Of a DNA stretch of 64,000 nucleotides, positions 1 through 9,101 are shown one piece after another. The stretch comes from Chloroflexi bacterium TSY (GTDB lineage Bacteria > Chloroflexota > Anaerolineae > Caldilineales > Caldilineaceae). Each line of letters begins with the position of its first letter. Positions within the stretch are counted from its first letter, which is position 1. Under the pieces are notes generated by a model, which was not told the DNA's origin, searched no databases, and saw nothing but the letters and a program-made list of their open reading frames with translations. The position numbers and the translations under genes were made by a program. The stretch is taken from positions 111,531-175,530 of the forward strand of contig JAHBNG010000015.1 in the NCBI GenBank assembly GCA_019217005.1, given 5' to 3'.

Positions 1-4
1 CGCT

Positions 5-958
5 TCAACGAGGGCGGTGACTAACCATTTCTGGCCTTTCGTCGGCGACCACTCTTGCGTTTGCCCGCCGATTCGTTGTTGCCAGGACAGACACAAGCCC
101 AGGAGGCCAGTTTCTTAGCTGAGGGCCAGCTTTCGACCGAGGACCGATCTCCGCCAGAATTATCTCGGCGACGACTCGCCCCACACCGGGAATGGCATCT
201 AGGCGTGCGATGAGGTCAGCATGCGGAGCCATGAGGACCCCAATCTGTTGATTGAGGGCATCAATGCGTACATTCAGGTGATCGAGATGATGCAGAACTT
301 CTTGCAGCATAAAACGATGATGAGGACGGACCAGTCCCGTCAACGCATCAACCAACTGGGGAATCTTGGCCCGCAGCCGCTTTTGTGCCAAGTCAGCCAT
401 GGCTTCTGGGTCCATCTCATCTGCAATCAGGGCCTCGATCATCTGGCGTGCCGATACACCTTGGATGCTCGTGACCACCGATCCCAACTTGACGTTGGCA
501 TCTTCCAACACCTTATGCAGGCGATTGACTGCCGCACTCTTCTCTTGCAAGAGACGCGTCCGATAGCGCGTCAGGTCTCGCAAGTCCCTTTGCTCCACAT
601 CTGGAATGAAACTGCGCTCCAGCAGTCCATAACTCATCAGTTTCGTGATCCAGGCCGCATCGCTCTCATCCGTCTTGCGACCAGGCACCTGTGCCAGATG
701 GCGGGCATTCACAATCCAGACCTCAAAATGCTCATGCAACACATTGTAGATCGGTTTCCAATACACTCCCGTACTCTCCATCGCCACATGCATGATCCCA
801 TACGACGACAGCCACGACCTCAACCCCTCCAACTCGACCGTCGTTGTCCCAAATCGCTTGCGCACCTGCTCCATCCTCCCTGATTCATCTACCACACACG
901 CCACTACCATCCGCTTGTGAACATCCAGGCCGCTGCACTTCGGAAACATCACTTCCAT
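5..958 (-). pseudogene. IS110-family transposase, frameshifted and cut by window edge
   Basis: The frame starting at 958 gives a typical IS110 DEDD transposase N-terminus (GLDVHK near residue 10, METSGVYW-like VAMESTGVYW near 60, a DESDA motif near 97) and reaches the Transposase_20 helix-hairpin-helix (IPGVGRVVAEI). After that the family sequence continues in other frames: SAKKLASWACVCPGNNESAGKRK lies in a second frame around 60-130, and KGQKWLVTALVEA in a third frame up to the window start. At least two frameshifts are therefore present, and the annotated stop at 5-7 is an artefact of the shift. The catalytic serine region is in the shifted part. The element is probably dead, and its end lies outside the window. 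Confidence 0.85.
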
Positions 959-1208
959 CTTCCTTTCCTTTCGCAGCCGCTTATGTGTACCCGATTGTGA
1001 GCACAGTCTGCCCTGCGTGTTTCGTCCCGAGGAACGTCCACATCCCGTGGTGCGTCGGTGTACACCAATCTAGCTACTGAGCGTTCTTTACTTGACCACG
1101 GACCTTTCCCGATTTCTGTTCGGCGGCTGCCACCACACTTTAACACATTTTTCATCCCCTGTTGTGTTGGCTACTGATTATGTAACATACGACACGAATA
1201 AGGATTTT

Positions 1209-1859
1209 ATGATGCAAAAACTATTCGCGACATGGATACAGCCAATCGTTCTCGCCCTTGGTCTTTTGCCCATGCTGATTGTGTTAGGGGCTGCGGGCGG
1301 CACGATTCTGGGCTTGATGAATCAATTCGATTTTTTGGATGTAGCAGAAGTCATGGCCGATATCTCGCTGATTACATTTACCGCCATGTTGGCCTGTACT
1401 CCTCTCAATATTCTCTTTGGTTGGCGTTGGCCCCTTGCTTTGAGACGGCCACTAGGTCTGTATGCGTTTATGTACTCTGCTGTCCATTATCTCGTTTTTC
1501 TGTCTGGATTCCAGTTCGATGTGGCAAACGGCTTCACAGCAACTGCTGCATCCAATATGCTCTTTTTTGGCTTCCTGGGACTGGCCCTAATGCTGCCATT
1601 GGCGATGACATCCAATAAATGGTCTATGCAATTTTTGGGCCGCAACTGGAAACGACTACACTATTTAGTCTATGCCATAGCTATCTTCATCATTCTGCAT
1701 CTGCTCTTTCTCGGCCAAGGTGCCTTAACAGCCATAACATATCATCTCCTGCTTGGTATACGCATACCGCCCATCCGCAAATCGGTTGTTGCTTGGCGTC
1801 ACTCATGGTCAGCACGCCTTGCAACTTCAACACAATGCGCACCACGTCATACAATATAA
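1209..1859 (+). CDS. MsrQ/YedZ-like heme-binding membrane protein (ferric reductase-like transmembrane domain)
   Basis: The product is about 216 aa with five or six hydrophobic helices. Histidines sit inside helices in the contexts SAVHYLVF, KRLHYLVYA and IILHLLFL, the pattern of the ferric-reductase-like transmembrane domain in which such histidines bind b-type heme. The segment PLALRRPLGLYAF followed by HYLVF is typical of MsrQ (YedZ), the membrane partner that feeds electrons to the periplasmic methionine sulfoxide reductase MsrP. No msrP gene is next to it. The start was chosen at 1209 because AAGGA lies a few bases upstream. The longer open frame from 1092 has no Shine-Dalgarno and encodes no family sequence. 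It could instead be a stand-alone ferric-reductase-like protein. Confidence 0.7.
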   Translation: MMQKLFATWIQPIVLALGLLPMLIVLGAAGGTILGLMNQFDFLDVAEVMADISLITFTAMLACTPLNILFGWRWPLALRRPLGLYAFMYSAVHYLVFLSGFQFDVANGFTATAASNMLFFGFLGLALMLPLAMTSNKWSMQFLGRNWKRLHYLVYAIAIFIILHLLFLGQGALTAITYHLLLGIRIPPIRKSVVAWRHSWSARLATSTQCAPRHTI

Positions 1860-2001
1860 TAATATCACCTAATTCAAATGATGATAGATGCTCGCAGATT
1901 GGACTATGCCCCTGCCAAGTTGTTACTGATGCAGAACACAGCTCGGCGGACTGTTAATGTCGGTAGGTCTTCCCGCTCGGCAAATAAATAAGGAATGACT
2001 C

Positions 2002-2472
2002 ATGACGAATCGAACCAAAACCCTATTGTTCACCATCCTGATACTTCTAGGCCTGAGCCTGGTCGTCGGCGCAACGCTGGATATGCCGACCAGCGCACAA
2101 GGCATCGTGACCGGACGCAATTCAATTCTCCTTAGTCAGTTAGTTGACCGAGTCGGTGCTTCTGCCCTATTATCGGCGTTGAGAGAGTCTGACGAACTTA
2201 ACCTAGATCGACTTCAACCGATTCAGCGTCCAAGCCGTCGCCGTACGGATCGGCTAAATAATCGACAAAATAACGAATCTCGGAGAGGTGTACGCAACAA
2301 TAACGACCGTCACAATGACCGCCGGCGGGCAAGAAGCAACGCTGCACCATTCAATGATGCCGTAGAAGACCAACTTGAACGGATCCGCCCGGAAATTGTC
2401 TATCAAGTCGCGGTCGATGCAAACCTACTGACGCAAACAGAAGCAGATAGAATGCTAGCAGAAGTCGAGTAA
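2002..2472 (+). CDS. secreted Arg/Asn-rich hypothetical protein
   Basis: The 156-aa product has a clear export signal: MTNRTK, then a hydrophobic stretch of about 18 residues, then a small-residue cleavage region around TSAQG. The mature part has a short helical segment (LLSQLVDRVGASALL), a strongly basic, low-complexity Arg/Asn/Asp region at about residues 75-115, and an acidic C-terminal helix (QTEADRMLAEVE). I do not recognise a family. It sits between the MsrQ-like gene and a two-component system and may belong to the same envelope-stress neighbourhood, which is only a positional inference. A GGAATGA stretch precedes the ATG. Confidence 0.6.
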   Translation: MTNRTKTLLFTILILLGLSLVVGATLDMPTSAQGIVTGRNSILLSQLVDRVGASALLSALRESDELNLDRLQPIQRPSRRRTDRLNNRQNNESRRGVRNNNDRHNDRRRARSNAAPFNDAVEDQLERIRPEIVYQVAVDANLLTQTEADRMLAEVE

Positions 2473-2494
2473 AGCGCCTTTCCTTATCAAATTC

Positions 2495-2573
2495 GAGTGT
2501 GTACCACAAAGTGTGTAAATGAACACTGCTCAGTCAGAGAACCGCTGCATTTACACACTTTGGGACACACTCC
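2495..2573 (-). repeat. MITE family A, copy 1
   Basis: A 79-bp near-palindrome with ends GAGTGTGTACCACAAAG and CTTTGGGACACACTCC, and inner arms GTGTGTAAATG / CATTTACACAC. It is flanked by imperfect 9-bp repeats (ATCAAATTC / TTCAAATGC, 7 of 9 identical). It is inverted relative to the copies at 8769, 17488, 19561 and 24628 and sits in the leader of the response-regulator gene. Confidence 0.8.
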
Positions 2574-2667
2574 TTCAAATGCGGGCGCGACAATCTTGCC
2601 GCAAAACCAGATTCTCAGTTGGTACTACGCTCGTGACAAACACGACCATTCATTTCAAAGAAACCCT

Positions 2668-3384
2668 ATGTCTCAACGAATTCTTGTCGTCGACGATGAC
2701 CGATCAATTGTAAAAGTCGTCAAAAGCTACTTGGAACAGGCTGGATATCAAGTGCTAACTGCCCACGATGGCGAACGTGCGCTGCACATCATGCGTCGCG
2801 AGCATCCCGACCTACTTGTTCTCGATCTGATGTTGCCTGACCGCGACGGTTGGGAACTGACCCGTCTCGCTCGCAGCGACAGGTCGCTTGCTACAATGCC
2901 AATTATCATGCTTACGGCTCGTGTGGAAGATATAGATAAGATCATCGGGCTTGAGATGGGTGCAGATGACTATATTACCAAACCTTTTAATGCACGAGAA
3001 GTTGTGGCTCGCGTACGAGCACTGCTGCGGCGTAGTCAGCTTATGCAAGGGGTAAGAGAGATCGACGCTCATGTGTTGACTGTATCGGGGTTGTGCTTGG
3101 ATCTGGATCAGCATCTGCTGACAGTAGACGGACATCCCGTAGAATTGACGCGCACTGAATTCAAGTTGCTGCACCTGCTTATGGCGAATCCTGGTCATAC
3201 ACTCGCACGAGATGAGCTAGTAGAAAAGATCATGGGTTACGCTTATGAAGGTATGGGACGCACCCTGGACACGCATGTACGCAATCTACGCCGCAAAATC
3301 GAACCAGATCCCAATGAGCCGACCTATATTCAAACGGTCTATGGGATTGGATATCGATTGGCAAGGTCCGCTGGAATCATATAA
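2668..3384 (+). CDS. OmpR-family response regulator
   Basis: The 238-aa product has an N-terminal receiver domain with the acidic pocket DDD (residues 9-11), phosphoacceptor Asp53 in VLDLMLPD, Thr83 and Lys105 in YITKPF. A C-terminal OmpR/PhoB winged helix follows (ELTRTEFKLLHLLM, then RTLDTHVRNLRRKIEPDP and YIQTVYGIGYRL). The start at 2668 gives the standard MSQRILVVDDD beginning; the open frame extends upstream into MITE A with no support. The stop overlaps the ATG of the histidine kinase by one base, so the two are translationally coupled. The signal is unknown; the neighbours (MsrQ-like and a secreted protein) suggest an envelope signal. Confidence 0.95.
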   Translation: MSQRILVVDDDRSIVKVVKSYLEQAGYQVLTAHDGERALHIMRREHPDLLVLDLMLPDRDGWELTRLARSDRSLATMPIIMLTARVEDIDKIIGLEMGADDYITKPFNAREVVARVRALLRRSQLMQGVREIDAHVLTVSGLCLDLDQHLLTVDGHPVELTRTEFKLLHLLMANPGHTLARDELVEKIMGYAYEGMGRTLDTHVRNLRRKIEPDPNEPTYIQTVYGIGYRLARSAGII

Positions 3385-4436
3385 TGGATCGATTGTGGAT
3401 ACGGTTGAGCATGGCAATCGGCGCACTCTTTTTTGTTGTGTTGGGGCTGTTGGCGGTCATTGTCATTGGGGCCAGTCTGATGCAGATCATCCCCCCTATT
3501 TTTGATGATGGTCGACCGTCTCTCCGCTCTATCTGGCGCGATGTACCGGAAGGCTTCTTGGGGCTTTTGCTCATAACAGGCACGATTGGCACGATTTCAG
3601 GTGCATTAGTTAGTCGCATTCTGAGCGCCCCCCTCACCAAACTCACCATCGCTGACCATCGCATAGGTGAAGGCGACCTGAGCACACGCATTGCATTGCG
3701 CGGGAGCCGTGAAATTAAGGAACTAGCTCGCTCTTTTAATAAAATGGCGACTGATCTTGAGCATGCCGAAACACTTCGCAACAACTTGATGGCTGATGTC
3801 TCCCATGAATTGCGGACTCCCTTGACGGCCCTAGAAGGGAACCTCCGTGCAGTCTTGGACAAAGTCTATACATTGGACGAAGCGGAACTGGCTCATCTCT
3901 ATGGTCAGACGCGCCATTTAATTCAACTCGTGAATGATTTGCGCGAGTTGGCGCTGGCTGAAGCCCATAAGTTGCCTCTAGACAAACAACTGACTGACGT
4001 GGCTCAGTTGGTCGAAGAGACACGCTGGGCCTTTGAGCCACTGGCAGAAGAGAAAGGGGTTGAATTGAAATATGCGATTGATGAGGCACTTCCTGCGCCT
4101 TATCTTGATGCAGTGCGAATTCGCCAAGTCTTACATAATCTGATTGCCAATGCTCTGCGCCATACGCCTACAAACGGCTCCGTGACAATTACTACCCAAG
4201 CGGATGGAGAACATGTCGAGCTAACAATCGCTGATACGGGTGAAGGTATCGATCCCGATCAATTGCCCTATCTGTTTGACCGCTTTTATCGCAGTGATAA
4301 ATCGCGCACACGCGCCAGCGGCGGGACGGGTCTAGGATTGGCAATTGTCAAGGCCATCATCGAGGAGCACGGCGGGACGGTCTGGGCAGAGAGCACTGGT
4401 CTAGGGAAGGGAATGATCGTGCGTGTTCGTTTGTGA
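3384..4436 (+). CDS. membrane sensor histidine kinase (HAMP, HisKA, HATPase_c)
   Basis: The 350-aa product has two transmembrane helices near residues 8-33 and 57-76 enclosing a very short extracytoplasmic loop, then a HAMP linker. The H-box is DVSHELRTPL with the phosphorylated His near residue 139. The N-box (HNLIANALRH), G1 (DTGEGI), F-box (LFDRFYR) and G2 (GGTGLGLAI) are intact, so it should be active. The short sensor loop suggests that the stimulus is sensed in the membrane or through a partner rather than by a ligand-binding domain. It overlaps the regulator gene by one base and ends with TGA, showing that UGA is a normal stop here. Confidence 0.93.
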   Translation: MDRLWIRLSMAIGALFFVVLGLLAVIVIGASLMQIIPPIFDDGRPSLRSIWRDVPEGFLGLLLITGTIGTISGALVSRILSAPLTKLTIADHRIGEGDLSTRIALRGSREIKELARSFNKMATDLEHAETLRNNLMADVSHELRTPLTALEGNLRAVLDKVYTLDEAELAHLYGQTRHLIQLVNDLRELALAEAHKLPLDKQLTDVAQLVEETRWAFEPLAEEKGVELKYAIDEALPAPYLDAVRIRQVLHNLIANALRHTPTNGSVTITTQADGEHVELTIADTGEGIDPDQLPYLFDRFYRSDKSRTRASGGTGLGLAIVKAIIEEHGGTVWAESTGLGKGMIVRVRL

Positions 4437-4459
4437 CACAAGTACAAATAATTGCCCTA

Positions 4460-4544
4460 CTGATAGAGACGCCATTTAAACTTCGGATAATAGGACTGTT
4501 TGCTGTCGAGTGGCAATTGCCCGAAGTTTAAATGATGTGACTAT
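4460..4544. repeat. MITE family C, copy 1
   Basis: An 85-bp inverted-repeat element with arms CATTTAAACTTCGG and CCGAAGTTTAAATG around a short centre containing GTCGAG and CAATTG. A diverged copy with the same order of blocks lies at 15630-15713. No convincing target duplication was seen. The 195 bases from here to the IS4-type element at 4740 hold no recognisable gene. Confidence 0.7.
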
Positions 4545-4739
4545 GAGAAGAGACTCAAGTTTCCAACAAAGGTTCCCAAAAATAACAACGGATTCAAGAC
4601 AACGATGGCTTGGGTGCTTCATTCAGCCAGATCTGCGCTCGAATGACGCAAATTTTGGTGACGAGAAAGCCAATCCGTTTTTGTCCAAAATCAGCTGTTA
4701 GCCTGTTCAGCCAAATCGGTAAATCCAAAATCGAGCAAA

Positions 4740-6240
4740 CTTTACTTTCTGGTAAAGGCTTGAGTGACAAAGGGCAAACCGAAAGGGGCGGAAAAAAGAA
4801 TCCACCCTGAAAAAACGGGATAAAATGTAAAAATAGTGCTCGGCTAGTTTAAGCAGCGGCATTGAGGCGGCGATGAGCGAGAACGCCTTTAGGTAAATGG
4901 TGTGAAACCGAGGCCTTTTTCCGAAAGTCAGGGTCGAGTTGGTCAGGAGTTGGAAAAAGAGCACTCGAGAGAACACGGCGCAGCCTGCCGGGAGTGGCTT
5001 GAGGCTCTCGATCCCAGTAGCCAGTCGGTATGGGAGGAAGAGAAGCGGCTAAATGGGAAAGAAGATTGCCAGCCAGCAGCCCCAGTTCAGGTAAGCGGAA
5101 GCAAGCCTCATCGGCATGAACAAATTGACGATGTAAGCCAATCATCTGCTTGGAAGCCAAGGGGGGGATGTTCAACAGGCCAGCGCTCCAGATAGAAAAG
5201 ATAAATGGTTTCAGCTTGTAAAGCCATGACGGTCGCCAGAACCAAAGGTGTGTGATAAGCAGGATCCTGAAAGACGTAAATCGAATAGGTGCGGTTGGCT
5301 GTATCCACCTTGGTTGTCCTGGGGACGAGATTGTGCCATGCTTGATAGCGAATCAGGCGACCACTATAGACAAATTGACCAAACGAGTCTGGAGTTGTGG
5401 CCTCGAGTCGCTTTCCCTATAGCATCGAGAGAGCGGACGCACAATATCACCATATTCGGGTGGTCTGCCTTTTTCCTTACGTTCGGGTAACTCATTGCGG
5501 CGCGCTGTGCAGTTAATCGCTTCCCGAAGGACAAATCGGTCGACGTCGCTTTCTAGCATTTCTCTGATTGTAAACCCGGCATCGACCACCGCCACTTCGT
5601 CTGACTCCAGTGATTTCTTGGTCTCTTTCAGCAGCTTTTTCCGAAACTCACTTTCCTTTGTGCCTACCTCGCATCTCATGATTGCCTTGAGCAGTGGCAC
5701 TCGTTTCCCGCCTATCTCCCCCGAGCTTATCATCACTCCAAAGATGAGCGGGCAATGCCCGACGAGCCGTTGAGTTATAGAGTCGGTTCACTTTCCCTTG
5801 CAGCTTCGGTCGCCAGAACCCTGTGATATCTATGCTTTTCACTCGGTATCCTTCTAACTTTTTTGCCTCCCATTCCCCTTTCCACTCCACTTCTTCTTGC
5901 CACGATGAGAGCAGGCTTGCAATATCCCATGATCCATATCGAAAGCTCCACCAGCTTCGCCGGAGCTCCTCATCTTCAAACCCGCTTTCACTCAATCCAC
6001 TATGGATTGCTCCTCGACTTTTCAGAAACGACCCATTCATCATCGCCCACATCAGACGCATTACATTTACGTTTGTTCCCACCGGCGTTACTTGCAATAC
6101 ATTCATCAGTACTGCTATAGTTATTTCTGGCGCGGTTAGCATTCCTTCCTCCTTTTTGGTTTCTCTACCTTTAGGATGAAACGCTAACCGCTTTTTGTCA
6201 CATTTCTCACCTCATCTCTTTTCTTTTACCAGAAAGTAAA
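4740..6240 (-). mobile_element. IS4-superfamily insertion sequence, copy 1
   Basis: A 1501-bp element with 17-bp terminal inverted repeats CTTTACTTTCTGGTAAA and a perfect 6-bp target duplication AGCAAA (4734-4739 and 6241-6246). The same ends and the same duplication size are found at the copy at 27741-29231. The single transposase gene lies on the minus strand and is broken. Confidence 0.9.
4849..6142 (-). pseudogene. IS4-superfamily transposase, frameshifted (copy 1)
   Basis: The frame starts at the ATG at 6142 (MLTAPEITIAVLM) and passes through a first catalytic Asp context (DITGFWRPK) and a second (VVDAGFTIREML). The final acidic residue lies in the YLERWPVE-type motif near 5170. The spacing Y-(2)-R-(3)-E-(6)-K is the IS4-superfamily signature. 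The protein is spread over at least three frames (5648-6142, 5353-5736, then 4849-5308), so this copy cannot make transposase. The intact parts match the copy at 27840-29122 almost residue for residue. Confidence 0.85.
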
Positions 6241-6290
6241 GAGCAAATCAAAATTTAAAAAATTTTTACTCATCCAGCGCATTTAAACTA

Positions 6291-6388
6291 ATTGCTTATC
6301 CGAAAATTTCTGTGATGATATATTCTTTGCACCAAGCATTTTTACCCGAGAAACTGGTCAGACTCACAACTACTTTTCGGATAGGTTC
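6291..6388 (+). repeat. MITE family B, copy 1
   Basis: The ends are TTGCTTATCCGAAAA and CTTTTCGGATAGGTTC, flanked by TA on both sides (6289-6290 and 6389-6390). The internal block GAGAAACTGGTCAGACTCACAAC is shared with the other family B copies. TA flanks are typical of elements mobilised by IS630/Tc1-type transposases. Confidence 0.75.
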
Positions 6389-6420
6389 TAAAGGATACGC
6401 GGATGAGCCAATCCAATTCC

Positions 6421-6473
6421 GTGAGGGACTCTGGGCGATCGGGAACCCGATTTGATCGCCCAGAAGCTCTCAC
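6421..6473. other. hairpin-forming inverted repeat
   Basis: A perfect 10-bp stem CTGGGCGATC / GATCGCCCAG (6431-6440 with 6454-6463) is extended by GTGAG / CTCAC at the outside. It lies about 110 bases downstream of the sigma-factor stop codon on the minus strand. There is no U-tract, so it is not a standard terminator. Confidence 0.4.
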
Positions 6474-7132
6474 GTCGAAGCCTTTAGAGGTTTTGTTGCA
6501 CCGTTTGCTTGTTCGTCATCGTTTTGCCAGATGGCATAAGTGATTTGTATGTGATGCTGAACAAACAAGCTGTTTGTTCTACTACAGAGCCATGGCGCGC
6601 AAGCTACGCAGTCCTCGGCTCTTGTGTTGTCGTACCAGTTCTTCGCTCATGCCCAGCATTTGCGCAATCTGATTTGTACTTTTACCACGCAAGTATGCTT
6701 CCAGAACTGTACGTCGGCACCTGCTCAGTTGGGCGAGACCTGCTTGTAAGGTCAGCCATTTCTCCTGCCATTCAATCAGTGTCTCTGGTTGCTCATCCAC
6801 GCACCCCACTAACGATTCTACGACAGGTTCGTCTAGTGAGACCAGCGCAACTGATTTCATTTTGCGCACCTCTCGGATCTTGTTGCGAACGATCCCCTTC
6901 ACATATGCTGTCAGCGGAATGCTCTGATGGGGAACATATGAGCCACGTTCCATACATTGATAGGCTGTTAACATGGCGTCTTGTAAAATATCCAGATCTG
7001 ATTCGCTCGTGTCGTTCATGGTGCGGATGTAGCCCAAGACAGACCGTTCTCCGACAGATCGATACCAGTCACACCAAGCTTGTAGACGATCGGCCGAGTT
7101 GGGATTGCTTGTTGGCAAAAGCCGTTTGACTA

Positions 7133-8359
7133 GTATTTTGTCAGATAAGTTATAATACGGTAAACTCTGCCAGAAAGTGACTAAAAAAACGAGGAGGCAG
7201 AGAGAAATGAAGCAAGTATATAAAGTTAAACTAAGTGATAAAGACAGAAATGAATTAAGGCGAATAACGGCAAAAGGAAAAGAGAACGTAAGAAAGATAA
7301 GAAGGGCACATATTCTGCTCTTGTCAGATGGAGGAAAAACAGACAGAGAAATCATGGAACGAGTGGGAGTGACGCGAGCAACGGTGGTGCGAATCCGCAA
7401 AAGATATGTGACGGAAGGGCTAACCAAAGCCCTAGAAGAGAGGCCAAGAAGCGGACGACCAGTCGAGATTAGTAACGAAGCCAGAGCCAAAATCACGGCA
7501 CTAGCGTGTACGAAAGGACCAGATGGGCGAAGCCGATGGACTTTAAGGCTAGCAACCACAGCGGTTGAGTTAAAGTTTGTGGAAGACATTTCGCATGAAA
7601 CCGTGAGTGAAATTCTGAAAAAACGAACTGAAACCCCATTTGAAGGTGCAGTGGTGTATCGGAAAGTTAACACCTACATACTTGTGGCACATGGAACAAA
7701 TCTTGGACCTCTATGCACAGCCCTATGACCCCAAGAATCCTCTGGTGGGTGTTACGATGAAAACCTTGTCAGCTCTTGGGCGATACAATCGTGCCGATTG
7801 AGATGAAACCAGGCAAGAAATGGCGCTATGATCATCACTATGAACGCAAGGGCATCTGTTACATCTTGATTGCTTACCAGCCACACACTGGACAGCGGGT
7901 TGTTCAGATTACCGAACGGCGCAGAGGCCAAGAGTATGCTCGCTTCATGCATGATCTCAAAACGAAACACAATCCTGATGCCGATTCATTACAGATTGTT
8001 CAGGATAATCTCAACATTCATTCACCCAGTTCCTTCTACACCATCTTTTCGCCTGAGGAAGCTTTCGCTCTGGCTCAGCACTTTCAGATGGTTTATACCC
8101 CCGTCAACGGGAGTTGGCTTAATATGGTTGAAATTGAACTCTCGGTTATCACTCGCCAAGTTCTTGATCGCCGCATTGATTCCAAAGAGCTTCTTGAGAC
8201 TGTTGTCCTTGCTCTTGTCAACGAGCGCAATGAACAATCCGCTACCATTCAATGGCAATTTACCCCCGCTCTCGCTCGCCAGAAGTTCCAGCGTTTCTAT
8301 CCTGTTTTGGATACCGATTCTGATGACCAACCTGTATCATAACTTATCTGACAAAACAC
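7133..8359 (+). mobile_element. IS630-family insertion sequence
   Basis: A 1227-bp element flanked by TA on both sides (7131-7132 and 8360-8361), as expected for IS630. The terminal inverted repeats GTRTTTTGTCAGATAAGTTA match over about 27 bp with two differences. It sits exactly at the outer TA of MITE B copy 2, so it inserted after that MITE. Confidence 0.88.
7207..8342 (+). pseudogene. IS630-family transposase, frameshifted
   Basis: The first part (7207-7728) has the N-terminal helix-turn-helix of IS630 transposases (REIMERVGVTRATVVRIRKRY) and the linker RPRSGRP. The second part (7776-8342) has the DDE domain with the second Asp in IVQDNLNIHS and the Glu in NGSWLNMVEIELSV. The region carrying the first catalytic Asp (normally YDPKNPLVCMDEKP) is damaged: the DNA at about 7725-7775 reads YDPKNPLVG and then shifts frame. 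The protein is not expected to be active. Confidence 0.85.
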
Positions 8360-8361
8360 TA

Positions 8362-8443
8362 GGTGCTTATCGGAAAAGTTCTGTGACGATGCATTCTCGC
8401 CAGAGAAGCTGGTTGGACTTACAACCTCTTTGCGGACAGATTC
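8362..8443 (+). repeat. MITE family B, copy 2 (inside the sigma-factor gene)
   Basis: Ends GGTGCTTATCGGAAAAG and CTTTGCGGACAGATTC lie between TA bases at 8360-8361 and 8444-8445. The internal block GAGAAGCTGGTTGGACT is shared with copy 4 at 62722. It interrupts the sigma-factor frame and later received an IS630 at its left TA. Confidence 0.8.
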
Positions 8444-8768
8444 TAAGGCTTCGTCGGATTCAAGTCGACCATTCAATGCATCTCTCCTTTCTTGTTGCGA
8501 TATCAAGCGTTTTCGAAATATAAAAACCCAGCTGTTGAACGTGGTGGGAAATGCGTCCCATTCAGCAGACTCTGGGACAAGCATCCGTCGATCAATTCGG
8601 GTCGGTTGTTTCGGAAAGCCGCATCGCAATATGGACGAAACTGTTCCAACGAGGACGTCAACTATTTGGTTCTTAAGGTACACGAGTCGGAGGATCCGAT
8701 CCTCCTTTATCTATATGAGGATTGAGCAAGATTTGTGACAGGGTCATACCAGATTCCTGCAAATTGAG

Positions 8769-8848
8769 GGAGTCTGTCCCAAATTGTGTAAATGGCGATT
8801 ACCTAGTCAGAAAAACGACTTCATTTACACACTTTGTGGTACACACTC
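8769..8848 (+). repeat. MITE family A, copy 2
   Basis: An 80-bp element with outer ends GGAGTCTGTCCCAAA and TTTGTGGTACACACTC and inner arms TGTGTAAATG / CATTTACACA. No target duplication is recognisable. It lies in the 418-base gap between the sigma-factor gene and uvrA; the rest of the gap holds the repeat at 8962-9060 and no gene. Confidence 0.75.
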
Positions 8849-8961
8849 ACAAACAGATAGCCATATTCTATACTAAATTTTCTTTGTCACGAAAATCCTA
8901 TTCTTGGCATATAGAAGTGATGACAGTTCAAGGGGACATGTCGTTTACATGCGATCAGCGT

Positions 8962-9060
8962 AAAGTCACACATCCCTGTGTGACGAGTGTCAAAACCCCT
9001 GAATCTTCAATTGAAAGAGATGGGACCCTTGATGTTTGTTTCGCCAGAGACGGGACCTAC
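8962..9060 (+). repeat. left member of inverted repeat pair flanking uvrA
   Basis: It begins with the palindrome GTCACACATCCCTGTGTGAC followed by GAGTGTCAA, and ends with CGCCAGAGACGGGACCTAC. The reverse complement of 13089-13188 has the same blocks in the same order with a diverged middle. The pair brackets the uvrA fusion gene. Confidence 0.7.
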
Positions 9061-9101
9061 CGTAAACTACCATAACTTTGATTTACCTGGAGGCTTTTAC
9101 G

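Larger units (their letters stand above)
6582..8683 (-). pseudogene. ECF-type RNA polymerase sigma factor, interrupted by nested MITE and IS630
   Basis: The C-terminal part (6582-7130) carries sigma region 2-like sequence (LDILQDAMLTAYQCM, LTAYVKGIVRNKIREV) and region 4 (LSRCRRTVLEAYLRGKSTNQIAQMLGMSEELVRQHKSR, a helix-turn-helix). The N-terminal part (8446-8683) lies on the far side of an inserted MITE B (8362-8443) and an IS630 element (7133-8359). Removing both inserts and the duplicated TA bases gives the in-frame join GAA-GCC-TTA-GTC-AAA-CGG (E-A-L-V-K-R). The true start is uncertain; 8683 is the furthest ATG. The long apparent frame running from 7673 is an artefact of reading out of the IS. 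Function is almost certainly lost. Confidence 0.8.

Noticed and set aside
1092..1208. N-terminal extension of the MsrQ-like protein
   Set aside because: The extension carries no family sequence and lacks a ribosome-binding site, whereas AAGGA precedes the ATG at 1209.
6582..7673. A long 363-codon minus-strand ORF read as one protein
   Set aside because: Its N-terminal half is the antisense of the IS630 transposase; only the part from 7130 down encodes sigma-factor sequence, and the true 5' part lies beyond the insertions.
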